Source: an uncultured Porphyromonas sp. (GTDB lineage: Bacteria > Bacteroidota > Bacteroidia > Bacteroidales > Porphyromonadaceae). Taken from it: a DNA stretch of 63,483 bases. Below, piece by piece: positions 26,259-35,024 of this stretch. A model generated the notes under the pieces. That model made no database searches. It worked only from the letters and a program-made list of their open reading frames with translations, and was not told where the DNA came from. The DNA lies in NCBI GenBank assembly GCA_900546675.1, contig URDQ01000001.1, positions 1 to 63,483 of the forward strand. Reading direction: 5' to 3'. Made by a program: the position numbers and the translations under genes. How positions within the stretch are numbered: position 1 is the first letter of the stretch; the number at the start of each line of letters is the position of its first letter.

Positions 26259-26456
26259 CGAGACGACAAGAAGCTCCGACGAGGTCTTGGGATCGTAGTG
26301 GATGGATTTGATAAGCTTGCAACCACTTAGAAAAATGCTAAAAACTTACCTCCTCACTGCTCTCTAGTAGAGATCGTAGCAGGAGGATCTTTCTAAGCAA
26401 GCATAGAGATATCAAAGCACCCCACGAGCTGATCCGTCAGACTGGTGGGGTGCTTT
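26259..26456 (+). ncRNA. Predicted structured RNA, about 200 nt (6S-like rod or metK leader)
   Basis: The transcript would start near 26259 and end at the terminator at 26456. The first part makes a small hairpin (CAAGA/TCTTG). The middle folds as a long rod: TTTGAT (26307) with ATCAAA, GCTTG with CAAGC, CTTAGAAA (26326) with TTTCTAAG (26390), a bulge of about 15 bases on the 5' side, then CCTCCT with AGGAGG, TGCT with AGCA, and a CTCT-AGT-AGAG tip. An interrupted rod ending in a terminator resembles 6S RNA in outline. It could also be a regulated leader of metK. There is no signal recognition particle GGAA tetraloop and no SAM riboswitch core that I can see. Confidence 0.6.
26414..26456 (+). 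terminator. Strong terminator before metK
   Basis: A 12-base perfect stem AAAGCACCCCAC / GTGGGGTGCTTT with a 19-base loop is followed by CTTGTTGT. It lies 77 bases before metK, so metK needs a promoter of its own downstream of it, or antitermination. Confidence 0.9.
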
Positions 26457-26533
26457 CTTGTTGTAACCAGAGGCTCTAGCACTGTCCAGTAGCCTCGACT
26501 CAATATATTTTATCTCAATAGTATATCAGTAGT

Positions 26534-27823
26534 ATGAATTACTTCTTTACATCCGAGTCGGTGTCTGAAGGACATCCAGATAAGGTGGCAGACCAAATAT
26601 CCGATGCCATCGTGGATCAACTCCTAGCGGGTGATCCTAATTCGCGCGTCGCCTGTGAGACGCTTGTCACGACGGGACAAGTGGTTGTGTCAGGCGAGGT
26701 ACGTAGCAATGCTTATGTCGATCTAGATGCGACCGTGAGACGTGTCGTGGATCGTATCGGGTACAACAAGCCAGAGTATGGCTTTGATGCTCGTAGCTGT
26801 GGCATACTGAGCGCTATCCATGATCAGAGTAACGATATCAACCGTGGTGTGGATCGTTCCAACCCTGAGGAGCAGGGAGCTGGCGACCAAGGTATGATGT
26901 TTGGCTATGCTACGACCGAGACGGCCAACTATATGCCACTGCCTCTCGACCTCTCTAATGCGCTCCTCTTCGAGCTTGCAGAGATACGCAAGAAGGAGCC
27001 TGAGCTGATGCCTTACCTACGACCTGATGCCAAGAGTCAGGTGACGGTAGAGTATGATGAGCAGAACCACCCCGTGCGTATCGATACGATCGTCTTGAGT
27101 ACGCAGCACGATGAGTTCATCAAGCCAGCCAATAGCTCTTACGAGGCGCAGCATGCTGCCGACCTCAAGATGCAGGAGCAAATCACAGAGGATATACGTC
27201 GCTACCTGCTCCCTCGTGTGGAGAAGTACTACCCGCAGTATGCCGATCTCTTTGCGGTGAAGGAGTATCGACTACTGGTCAACCCCACGGGCAAGTTTGT
27301 CATAGGAGGGCCTCACGGAGATACGGGTCTCACAGGACGTAAAATCATCGTAGACACTTATGGTGGTCGTGCCTCCCATGGTGGTGGAGCCTTCTCGGGC
27401 AAGGACTGCTCTAAGGTAGACCGCTCAGGTGCTTATGCGGCTCGGCATATTGCCAAAAATATGGTCGCTGCGGGCATTTGCTCAGAGATGCTGGTACAGC
27501 TCTCTTACGCTATCGGGGTCGCAGAGCCAGTGAGCATCTATGTCCACACTTCGGGCAAGACAATCGATATGAGCGATGGCGAGATAGCGCAGCGAGTTTT
27601 GCGCATCTTTGATCTGAGACCATATGCTATCGAGCAGCGCTTTGACCTACGCAAGCCGATCTATGAGGAGACCGCAGCTTATGGTCACTTCGGACGTGAT
27701 GTGCGATGGGTCAAGAAGAGCTTCGAGACCTTCCACAGAGGTACCATAGAGATGGAGGTCGAGCTATTCCCCTGGGAGAAGCTAGACTATGTGGAGCGTA
27801 TCAGACAAGAGTTTGGACTCTAA
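26534..27823 (+). CDS. metK: S-adenosylmethionine synthetase
   Basis: This enzyme makes AdoMet from methionine and ATP, supplying the many methyltransferases of the window. Signatures are SVSEGHPDKVADQISDA near the N-terminus, GAGDQGMMFGYA near 117, and the phosphate-binding GGPHGDTGLTGRKI. At 429 aa it is slightly longer than E. coli MetK (384) and normal for Bacteroidetes. The region before it holds a strong terminator and only AT-rich sequence, with no clear TAnnTTTG, so its promoter is undefined. A Fur-like gene follows 15 bases after the stop. Confidence 0.97.
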   Translation: MNYFFTSESVSEGHPDKVADQISDAIVDQLLAGDPNSRVACETLVTTGQVVVSGEVRSNAYVDLDATVRRVVDRIGYNKPEYGFDARSCGILSAIHDQSNDINRGVDRSNPEEQGAGDQGMMFGYATTETANYMPLPLDLSNALLFELAEIRKKEPELMPYLRPDAKSQVTVEYDEQNHPVRIDTIVLSTQHDEFIKPANSSYEAQHAADLKMQEQITEDIRRYLLPRVEKYYPQYADLFAVKEYRLLVNPTGKFVIGGPHGDTGLTGRKIIVDTYGGRASHGGGAFSGKDCSKVDRSGAYAARHIAKNMVAAGICSEMLVQLSYAIGVAEPVSIYVHTSGKTIDMSDGEIAQRVLRIFDLRPYAIEQRFDLRKPIYEETAAYGHFGRDVRWVKKSFETFHRGTIEMEVELFPWEKLDYVERIRQEFGL

Positions 27824-27838
27824 TCGCTGCTAGGTCGT

Positions 27839-28297
27839 ATGTCTCGTCTCTCAGAGAGTCTCAAGGCTAAGGAGCGACTCCTGCTACAAAACTATATCGA
27901 GGAGCAGGGCTTGAACCATAGCCGCACGCGCGAAGCTATCTTAGAGTTGATAGGGGAGCAGATGGGTATCTTCTCCTCAGAGGATCTGATAGCACTCGCT
28001 AAGGAGCGTGAGATGGCTGTCGGAGAGACGACGATCTATACTTGCATAGACCTTTTTATCAAGATTGGGATCTTGCTACCGCTACCTATGGGATTAGCAG
28101 GGTCATTGGTGCGACAGTCACTGTGTCAAAGCAAGGCGCTACTGCTTTGCCGGCACTGTGGCTCCGCACTGCTCTATCGTAGCACTACCGCACTGACAGA
28201 GCTACAGACGGTCACACCACCTCGATACAGTGACGTCACGCCACTACTGATCTACTGGGGTGTCTGCCCTCAGTGCTACCGTCTCGGACGACGATAG
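27839..28297 (+). CDS. Fur-family transcriptional regulator with altered metal site
   Basis: This 152 aa protein has the Fur winged-helix region (HSRTREAILELI, VGETTIYTCIDLFIKIGIL) and the structural zinc cysteines Cys104-Cys107 and Cys143-Cys146. The sensor histidines that normally precede the first CxxC (HHDH in Fur) are replaced by Cys-Gln-Ser-Lys at 96-99, so it probably does not sense iron in the usual manner. The gene is 15 bases from metK, so the two are probably one transcript. Targets unknown. Confidence 0.85.
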   Translation: MSRLSESLKAKERLLLQNYIEEQGLNHSRTREAILELIGEQMGIFSSEDLIALAKEREMAVGETTIYTCIDLFIKIGILLPLPMGLAGSLVRQSLCQSKALLLCRHCGSALLYRSTTALTELQTVTPPRYSDVTPLLIYWGVCPQCYRLGRR

Positions 28298-28400
28298 CGC
28301 TACACCGCAGCGCAACGTAGTACTATCACGTAGAGAGGTTAAGGCGATCCAGCTGACTTAGCCACACTTGAGCTACGAAGCAAGAGCTTTTTTTCGATCT

Positions 28401-28562
28401 TCACGTGGAGAATCGTAAATCTCCACGTGGGAAAAAGATATTCTCCACGTGGGCGAGAAATGAAACTTCGGAGGAATCAAATGAAACTTCGGAGGAAATG
28501 TTTCGCCCCCACGTGGAGAATATAAAACAGCCACGTGGAGATTTGACATTTTCCACGTGGCT
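28401..28562. repeat. Three-hairpin CACGTG element, complete copy
   Basis: Six CACGTG palindromes are arranged as three hairpins. The first pairs CACGTGGAGA with TCTCCACGTG. The second pairs ATATTCTCCACGTGGG (28438-28453) with its exact complement at 28508-28523, and its loop holds two copies of AAATGAAACTTCGGAGGAA. The third pairs CCACGTGGA with TCCACGTGG. The same plan recurs at 42258. It lies between the Fur-like gene and the tolC-like gene. Confidence 0.88.
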
Positions 28563-28708
28563 GTGAGCGTTTTATACGGAAGCATCAAAAGAGTGTGCTG
28601 GATTAAACGAAAAAGTCCTATCCCCCTCTAAGTTGATATTCTAGAAGAACCCAACTCAGGCATTCTCGCTCTAGAGAGGGGTTAGCTATATACCTTATTA
28701 TATTATAT

Positions 28709-30160
28709 ATGAGACAACAGACACATCTCATCTCTAGGTGGCGCTATATGATGCTACCGTACTTATTTTTGCTTACGCTGACGCTCTCGGCGCAGCAACC
28801 AGATACGCTCGTGCTGACGCTAAACGAGAGCATCGCTCTCGGGCTGGAGCAGAGCCCCGTGGTGCTGGGCAAGGACGTGGCGCTGGTCAACCAAATGTAT
28901 GCTGAGCGAGAGGCGCAGAGTGCCTTGTACCCGCAGCTCTCGCTCTCGGGCAACTATGGCTACACACTCAAGAAGCAGCGCATCTACTTCGACGGGATGC
29001 CTGGTATGGGCGCTATGCCAGGTATGGAAGACGGTATCGAGGTGGGACGTACGCACAACATACAGTTGGGGCTACAAGCTGGTATGCCACTTGTCAATGC
29101 AACGCTCTGGAAGGCGTTGCAGATTAATCGCAAGCAGGTTGACTTAGCATTACAGCAGGCCTCGCAGTCTCGTCAGGAATTGGTCGGGCAGATTAAGAAA
29201 GCGTTTTACACAGTACTCCTCGCACAAGAGTCTTGCGAGACATTGCAGCAAAGCATGCGCAATGCGGAGCTGAACCTAGAGCGGGTCACACAGCGCTATG
29301 AGGCGGGGCTTGTAGCTGAGTACGACAAGATGCGTGCTGAGGTTCAGTACGCAAATATCAAGCCCTCGGTACTGCAGGCGGAGCAGGGAGTGGCTCTCGC
29401 TTATATGCAGTTGGCGGTGCTACTAGGACTAGATCCTCACACAGGTCTGCGACTGGTGGGACACCTCGAGGATTACCAAGCCGAGAGCCAGCAACTCATA
29501 GCGCAAGTACCGACGACCGACTCGCTATGGCTCACGACCAATCCGACCTTGCGAGCACTAGAGCTACAGCAGCAGATAGCTGACGAGAGTATCTCGCTCT
29601 CCAAGCTGAGCTGGGTACCTTCGATCTCGTTGGGAGCAAACTACAATTACAACTTCTCGTCAAACGACTTTGACCTCTCTAAGAGTCGTCTCTGGGTTCC
29701 CTTTTCAGTCGTGAGCCTGCAGTTTCAGTTCCCCATCTTTACAGGGCTGAAGAACTACTACACGACGCGACAAGCTAAGGGACGGGCTTTGCTCCTGAAG
29801 CTACAGCGACAAGATGCTGAGCGGTCACTCACGCTCGGAATGCAGAGCCAGCGAGACCAAGCGCGCAAGGCTCAGGAGCAGTACAGCTCAGCGACACAGA
29901 TACAAGCGACAGCCGAGCGGGGCTACACCATCGCACAGCGTATGTATGACAAGGGCATGGGCACGCTCCTAGAGGTCAATGATGCTGAGCTGGCACTACT
30001 ACAAGCTCGTCTCAACCAGACCCAAGCGCTCTATGACTACCTCATAGCGGGTGTGGAGATAGAGCAGCTCATAGCTCCCGAGACACCGCTCTCCTCCGAA
30101 CCAAGCGATGATTACGAGGAGCGTCTCAACTCGATCAAACGAATGACACGATACTTCTAA
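28709..30160 (+). CDS. TolC-family outer-membrane efflux protein
   Basis: This 483 aa protein is the outer-membrane channel of a tripartite efflux pump. After a signal peptide (hydrophobic MMLPYLFLLTLTLSAQQ) come two outer-membrane efflux repeats, recognisable by the paired SIALGLEQSPVVLGKD and TQRYEAGLVAEYDKMRAEVQ segments and the later MYDKGMGTLLEVNDAELALLQAR. An ATG at 28748 would give a shorter signal peptide and is an alternative start. It heads the operon tolC-adaptor-RND-PII-like. Confidence 0.92.
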   Translation: MRQQTHLISRWRYMMLPYLFLLTLTLSAQQPDTLVLTLNESIALGLEQSPVVLGKDVALVNQMYAEREAQSALYPQLSLSGNYGYTLKKQRIYFDGMPGMGAMPGMEDGIEVGRTHNIQLGLQAGMPLVNATLWKALQINRKQVDLALQQASQSRQELVGQIKKAFYTVLLAQESCETLQQSMRNAELNLERVTQRYEAGLVAEYDKMRAEVQYANIKPSVLQAEQGVALAYMQLAVLLGLDPHTGLRLVGHLEDYQAESQQLIAQVPTTDSLWLTTNPTLRALELQQQIADESISLSKLSWVPSISLGANYNYNFSSNDFDLSKSRLWVPFSVVSLQFQFPIFTGLKNYYTTRQAKGRALLLKLQRQDAERSLTLGMQSQRDQARKAQEQYSSATQIQATAERGYTIAQRMYDKGMGTLLEVNDAELALLQARLNQTQALYDYLIAGVEIEQLIAPETPLSSEPSDDYEERLNSIKRMTRYF

Positions 30161-30196
30161 CGCCATATATCCTAATTAAGCCAAAAACAATATCCT

Positions 30197-31249
30197 ATGT
30201 TTCTCTCTATACGTACACTTGCTCCGATAGCACTGAGCCTAGCACTCATTTCTCTTACTAGTTGTCAGTCGGCGAGCAAGGAGGGCAAGACGACCTTTTC
30301 GCATACGATCGACTCGACAGACATCAAGCATGTAGAGGTGGCGACCGTCTCGGTGCAGACGCTCCCAGACCTGCAAGAGTACACCAGCACGGTCGAGGCT
30401 AAGGTGACTAATCAAATAGCTCCGCAGATGGCCTCCCGCATCAAGCGCATCTATGTAGAGGTGGGGCAGCAGGTCTCTCGTGGGCAGCTCCTCGCTGAGA
30501 TGGATCACAGCCAGCTGGAGCAGGCGCGTCTGCAGCTCGAGGAGCGCAAGAGCGCACTGGCTCGTATAGACGAGCTCTACAAGATAGGCGGCATCGCACA
30601 GTCGGAGTGGGAGGCGACGCAACGAGCCCTCACATTGGCTCAGACGAGCTACAATAATATAAAGGAGAATACGCAGCTTCGTAGCCCTATCTCAGGGGTG
30701 GTCACAGCGCGCAACTACGATGCGGGCGATATGATGTCGCCGCAGATGCCTCTGCTTGTCGTGGAGCAGATCAACCCAGTGGTGCTACGGATCAATCCCT
30801 CGGAGCGTTACTACGGACAGATGACCAAAGGGATGCCGGTGACGATCACTTCGGAGTCCCTGCCTGATGAGACTTTTGCTGGTAAGATTTCGCTGAAGTA
30901 TCCAACGATCAATCCACAGACCCACACCTTTACGATGGAAGTCGAGGCGACCAATCCTGAGCGCAAGCTAGTGCCAGGACAGTATGCTCGTGTCTCAATC
31001 AATCTAGGCGACAAAGAGTATACGGTGGTCCCCACAGAGAGCATTGTCAAGCAGATAGGCAGCGCTGAGCAGTGTGTCTACATCGTACGAGACGGCATCG
31101 CCCATCGGCAGGTAGTCGTCGTAGAGCGTACCGTCGGTAAGTACACAGCCATCAGCGAAGGAGTCTCCTCAGGCGATGTCGTAGTCACGACTGGAGCCAG
31201 CATCTTGTCCGATCAAATGCCTGTACAGATTAAGCAGGCTCAGCAGTAG
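30197..31249 (+). CDS. RND efflux periplasmic adaptor (membrane fusion protein), lipoprotein
   Basis: The 350 aa protein has a lipobox LTSC (Cys23), so it is lipid-anchored. It shows the adaptor plan: barrel-sandwich halves around IAPQMASRIKRIYVEVGQQVSRGQLLAEMD and LRSPISGVVTARNYDAGDMM, a short coiled-coil between them, then beta-barrel and membrane-proximal domains (GQYARVSINLG, GVSSGDVVVTTGA). It bridges the RND pump and the TolC channel. The hairpin is shorter than in AcrA. Confidence 0.94.
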   Translation: MFLSIRTLAPIALSLALISLTSCQSASKEGKTTFSHTIDSTDIKHVEVATVSVQTLPDLQEYTSTVEAKVTNQIAPQMASRIKRIYVEVGQQVSRGQLLAEMDHSQLEQARLQLEERKSALARIDELYKIGGIAQSEWEATQRALTLAQTSYNNIKENTQLRSPISGVVTARNYDAGDMMSPQMPLLVVEQINPVVLRINPSERYYGQMTKGMPVTITSESLPDETFAGKISLKYPTINPQTHTFTMEVEATNPERKLVPGQYARVSINLGDKEYTVVPTESIVKQIGSAEQCVYIVRDGIAHRQVVVVERTVGKYTAISEGVSSGDVVVTTGASILSDQMPVQIKQAQQ

Positions 31250-31283
31250 TCTCTCCCAACACACAGATCCTCGCCTTTAGCTT

Positions 31284-34200
31284 ATGAGTCTTTATCAATC
31301 AGCCGTACGTCGTCCTGTCACCACGATCATGATCTTCGTTGGGGTGGTCGTCTTGGGTCTTTTTGCCTTGACACGCCTGCCGATAGACCTTCTGCCTGAG
31401 ATGCAGATCAATCGGGTTATGATCGTCACCTCCTACTCTGGAGCCGCTCCTGAAGAGGTGGAAAACAACATTACCAAGCCGATCCAAAACGTCCTCAATG
31501 GTATTAACGGAGTCAAGCACATTACCTCGCAAAGCAAGGAGAATGTCTCTGTCGTCACGCTGGAGCTCAGAGAGGGACTGGACATAGAGAATGCGATCAA
31601 CGATACCCGCGACAAGATCAGTGCTATCACGGAGGCGCTCCCCGACGGAGCGGGCACGCCAAACATTATCAAGTTTGGTATGGATGATATGCCGATCTTG
31701 ATGCTCTCGGTCAAGTCGGACGCTAGCTCCAAGTCGCTCTACAAGATCCTGAGCGACCAAGTGGTGACACCGCTAGGACGTATAGACGGCGTGGGCGGTG
31801 TCAATGTACTAGGCGCTAGACAGCGACAAGTCAACGTCTACTGCGACCCGCACAAGCTCGAGACCTACGGCATCACGGTCGGAGATGTGAGCAATCTCAT
31901 TGCGGTGGCAAATCGCAATATCTCTGCTGGGTCGATGAACCTAGAGACGAGCAAGATCTCCCTCAGAGCTATCGGTGAGATCGTCGATCCGAAGCAGCTA
32001 GAGGAGCTACCCGTGACCAGCTTCGGCGGACGAACCATCTATCTGCGAGACGTGGCGAGTGTCGTAGATGGCGACCCTGAGCAGCAGACGCTCTCCTACG
32101 TGGACAACCAGAGGGGCGCTATGCTTATGCTGATGAAGCAGTCGGGTGCCAACACGGTTCAGGTGAATAAGCGTGTCCTCAAGGCGCTCCCGCAGATCGT
32201 GAAGAACCTTCCCTCAGACATCGAGATCGAAGTAATCTTGGATCAGAGCGACTTCATCGTGCGCTCGATCAATAGTCTTAGCTCGACGATTGCCATCACC
32301 TTCTGCGTCGTGATGCTCATCGTGCTGCTCTTCCTAGGCCGTTGGCGCGCCACCTTTATCATCGTTCTGACGATACCGATATCGCTACTCTCCGCCTTCA
32401 TATACCTACTGCTGACGGGCAATACGCTCAACATCATCTCGCTCAGTTCGCTCTCCATAGCCATCGGTATGGTGGTGGACGATGCGATCGTGGTGCTAGA
32501 GAATATCACCAACCACATCGAGCGGGGAAGCTATCCCAAGCAAGCTGCTGTCCATGCGACCAACGAGGTGGCACTCTCAGTCATCGCCTCTACGCTGACG
32601 ATGCTGGCGGTCTTCCTCCCGATGGTGATGATGCAGGGTATGGCGGGACTACTCTTCCGTCAGCTCGGCTGGATCGTCAGTATCGTGATGATCGTCTCGA
32701 CCATCTGTGCACTTGCCCTGACACCTACGCTTTGCGCCCACATGCTACGAGCTAATCGTCAGCGTAAGGAGGGAAAGGTATCCCAAAAGATCCTACGCCC
32801 CTTCAACGACTTCATTCAGCGACTCACGGTGCTTTACCAAAGGACGCTCGCCTGGGTGCTACGACACAAGTGGCTCACGGTAGGCTTGTCCCTAGGCATC
32901 TTCGCACTATCGCTCACGCTCGGCTCGCTAATCAAGACGGAGTTCATGCCACAGGGAGACGGGGGCTATATCTTTGCCAAGGTCAATTACCCCGTAGGCA
33001 CTACCATAAATCGTCCGCTCGCTGAGGGGCATCGCCTCACTGAGGAGTGGCACAAGAAGTACCCCGAGATAGAGATGCTGCAGTTCTCCACGGGTCAGGC
33101 TGATGCTTTTCAGTCTGGCGCCTCGACGTTGGCTCAGGACAATGGCGACAATATTCTTTCTTTCAATATCAAGCTGGTCGATGCCTCCGAGCGAAAGCGT
33201 TCCTCCCAAGAGATCGCTGCCGAGATGCGTCGTGATCTAAGCGCCACACCTGGTATCAAACAGTACAATGTCTCAGCTCAGACAGGTGGCGGGGGACAGC
33301 AAAACAGTGTCAATGTCGATATCTACGGACACGACTTTGCCGTTACCGATCAGATCTCCAAAGCGTTTATGGCGAAGATGAGTAAGTCGCCAGCTTGCGC
33401 TCAGGCGCTGAGCAATCGTGACGAGTTTATGCCTGAGTACCAGGTCATCTTCGACCAGCAGCGTCTCGCCGAGCATGGGCTGACCAATAGTATGGCAGCG
33501 AGCTATCTGCGCAACAGCATCTACGGAGCCACCGCCTCCTTCTATCGTGAGGATGGGCAGGAGTATGAGATCCGTGTGCGCTTGGCGCCTGAGTTCAGAC
33601 GCTCGCTAGACGACGTCGCTCAGACACTCGTACGCACCCCGCAGGGAACGAGCGTACGACTAGGCGAACTGGGCAAGGTCGTGGAGCACTTTGCACCTCC
33701 TGCCATTTACCAGAAAGACCGTTCTCGTGTCGTTACCATTGCGCTTACACCAGCGCCCAAGGCTGCGCTCTCAGACCTCGTCCGCACTGCTCGGAAGGCT
33801 CTTGATGAAATTGATATGCCCGAGGGCGTGAGCTACGAAATCACAGGAGCTTTCGAGCAGCAGCAAGAGGCTTTTGCAGACTTAGGGACGCTCCTGCTGC
33901 TCATCATCTTCCTAGTATTCATCGTGATGGCTGCAGAGTTTGAGAGCTTGGCCTCCCCGTTTGTCATTATGTTTTCCGTACCCTTTGCCTTTACGGGCGT
34001 TATCATTGGTTTGCTCGTGACGGGTGTCCCCTTGAGTATCATTGCCTTCATCGGAGCGATCATGCTCGTCGGTATCGTGGTGAAGAATGGCATCGTCTTG
34101 ATCGACTACACCATACTCAATCGTGAGCGTGGCATGTCCGTACGCACGGCTCTGCTCCATGCGGGAGCGTCGCGTCTGCGACCTGTGCTGATGACGACCC

Positions 34201-34403
34201 TCACGACCGTCTTCGGTATGATCCCGATGGCTATCGGCATCGGAGAGGGTAGCGAGATGTGGCAGCCGATGGGTGTCACGGTAGCCTTCGGTCTGACCAT
34301 CTCGACGCTGGTTACGCTCCTCCTGATCCCTTGTATCTATGCGCTGGTCTCTCGCCGTCAGATACGGCGTCAGCGCAAGAAAAGTCTCAAAACCCACCAC
34401 TAA
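31284..34403 (+). CDS. RND inner-membrane efflux transporter (HAE1/AcrB type)
   Basis: This 1039 aa pump exchanges protons for drugs or other amphipathic compounds. It has the 12-helix RND plan with two large periplasmic loops. The proton relay is intact: the Asp-Asp pair in SIAIGMVVDDAIVVLENI (helix 4) and the Lys in GIVVKNGIVLIDY (helix 10). The paired acidic motif is typical of hydrophobe/amphiphile exporters rather than metal exporters. It is flanked by its adaptor and a PII-like gene 3 bases downstream. Substrate unknown. Confidence 0.96.
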   Translation: MSLYQSAVRRPVTTIMIFVGVVVLGLFALTRLPIDLLPEMQINRVMIVTSYSGAAPEEVENNITKPIQNVLNGINGVKHITSQSKENVSVVTLELREGLDIENAINDTRDKISAITEALPDGAGTPNIIKFGMDDMPILMLSVKSDASSKSLYKILSDQVVTPLGRIDGVGGVNVLGARQRQVNVYCDPHKLETYGITVGDVSNLIAVANRNISAGSMNLETSKISLRAIGEIVDPKQLEELPVTSFGGRTIYLRDVASVVDGDPEQQTLSYVDNQRGAMLMLMKQSGANTVQVNKRVLKALPQIVKNLPSDIEIEVILDQSDFIVRSINSLSSTIAITFCVVMLIVLLFLGRWRATFIIVLTIPISLLSAFIYLLLTGNTLNIISLSSLSIAIGMVVDDAIVVLENITNHIERGSYPKQAAVHATNEVALSVIASTLTMLAVFLPMVMMQGMAGLLFRQLGWIVSIVMIVSTICALALTPTLCAHMLRANRQRKEGKVSQKILRPFNDFIQRLTVLYQRTLAWVLRHKWLTVGLSLGIFALSLTLGSLIKTEFMPQGDGGYIFAKVNYPVGTTINRPLAEGHRLTEEWHKKYPEIEMLQFSTGQADAFQSGASTLAQDNGDNILSFNIKLVDASERKRSSQEIAAEMRRDLSATPGIKQYNVSAQTGGGGQQNSVNVDIYGHDFAVTDQISKAFMAKMSKSPACAQALSNRDEFMPEYQVIFDQQRLAEHGLTNSMAASYLRNSIYGATASFYREDGQEYEIRVRLAPEFRRSLDDVAQTLVRTPQGTSVRLGELGKVVEHFAPPAIYQKDRSRVVTIALTPAPKAALSDLVRTARKALDEIDMPEGVSYEITGAFEQQQEAFADLGTLLLLIIFLVFIVMAAEFESLASPFVIMFSVPFAFTGVIIGLLVTGVPLSIIAFIGAIMLVGIVVKNGIVLIDYTILNRERGMSVRTALLHAGASRLRPVLMTTLTTVFGMIPMAIGIGEGSEMWQPMGVTVAFGLTISTLVTLLLIPCIYALVSRRQIRRQRKKSLKTHH

Positions 34404-34406
34404 GCT

Positions 34407-34709
34407 ATGAATAGACAAAAGGCAATCTTCATCGTCTACAACAGCGCCCTGCATGGACTCGTCATACGCGCCCTCGAGCAGCACAATGCCAAGGGCTATA
34501 CCGAGTGGAGCGAAGTCCACGGACGTGGCTCCGCAACGGGCGTCCCACATCTCGGGAGCCATGCTTGGCCGACGACCAACGGCGCTATGATGGTTATCAC
34601 GGATGATGAGCGAGCCGAGCGACTCCTCGCAGCTCTTCATCAGATCGACCTAGACAATCCTAAGCAAGGTCTGAGAGCCTTCGCCTGGGAGGTCACCGAT
34701 ATGATCTAA
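34407..34709 (+). CDS. Small PII-like protein at the end of the efflux operon
   Basis: This 100 aa protein follows the pump gene after 3 bases, so co-translation is likely. The pattern (strand KAIFIVY, helix LHGLVIRALEQHNAKG, strand YTEWSEVHGRG, shortened loop, strand GAMMVITDD, helix ERAERLLAALHQID, strand LRAFAWEVTDM) fits the ferredoxin-like fold of PII/GlnB relatives, with a T-loop shorter than in GlnB. PII-like genes associated with RND efflux operons have been reported. A sensory role in pump control is inference. It is cytoplasmic. Confidence 0.72.
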   Translation: MNRQKAIFIVYNSALHGLVIRALEQHNAKGYTEWSEVHGRGSATGVPHLGSHAWPTTNGAMMVITDDERAERLLAALHQIDLDNPKQGLRAFAWEVTDMI

Positions 34710-34732
34710 CGAATAGAGCGCTAGCACAGCAC

Positions 34733-34768
34733 AAAGCGTCAGTCTCGCACGAGCGAGGTTGACGCTTT
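34733..34768 (+). terminator. Terminator of the efflux operon
   Basis: AAAGCGTCA pairs with TGACGCTTT, with an inner CTCG/CGAG stem; CTTCGTCTT follows. It lies 23 bases after the PII-like gene. Confidence 0.75.
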
Positions 34769-34815
34769 CTTCGTCTTGGTGGGTGTGTGGCTCGGTAGCT
34801 TCCATACGAAATGTA

Positions 34816-34929
34816 AACTTTCCAAAATCGTTCCAGCTTTGGGAAATAAGTTTTCCAAGGGAGGAAAAGAAAGTTTCCAACAGTGGAAAAGTTCCTTTCC
34901 TCTAGGGGAAAGCGCAAACTCCTCCCTTG
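34816..34929. repeat. GGAAA hairpin repeat family, second locus
   Basis: Contains TTTTCCAAGGGAGGAA, as in the second hairpin at 234-249, plus TTTCCA-ACAG-TGGAAA and CTTTCC-TCTAGG-GGAAAG small hairpins and a final CTCCTCCCTTG. It is less perfect than the copy at the left edge of the window. It lies between two convergent genes. Confidence 0.7.
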
Positions 34930-34973
34930 TGACGGTTGAGTCCCAGCGGAGGGACGGAAGGTGCGGGGCATAG

Positions 34974-35004
34974 AAAAAGGAGCTTCCCGCAGGGAAAACT
35001 CCTT
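34974..35004 (-). terminator. Terminator of the GH3 gene
   Basis: AAGGAG/CTCCTT and TTCCC/GGGAA arms with a short loop. On the minus strand it is followed by a five-T run. It lies 21 bases after the GH3 stop. Confidence 0.8.
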
Positions 35005-35024
35005 CTATCTGACTGATGTTGTGG

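Noticed and set aside
26259..26456. SAM riboswitch or signal recognition particle RNA
   Set aside because: I could find neither the conserved core of a known SAM riboswitch nor the GGAA tetraloop and asymmetric loop of the signal recognition particle RNA.
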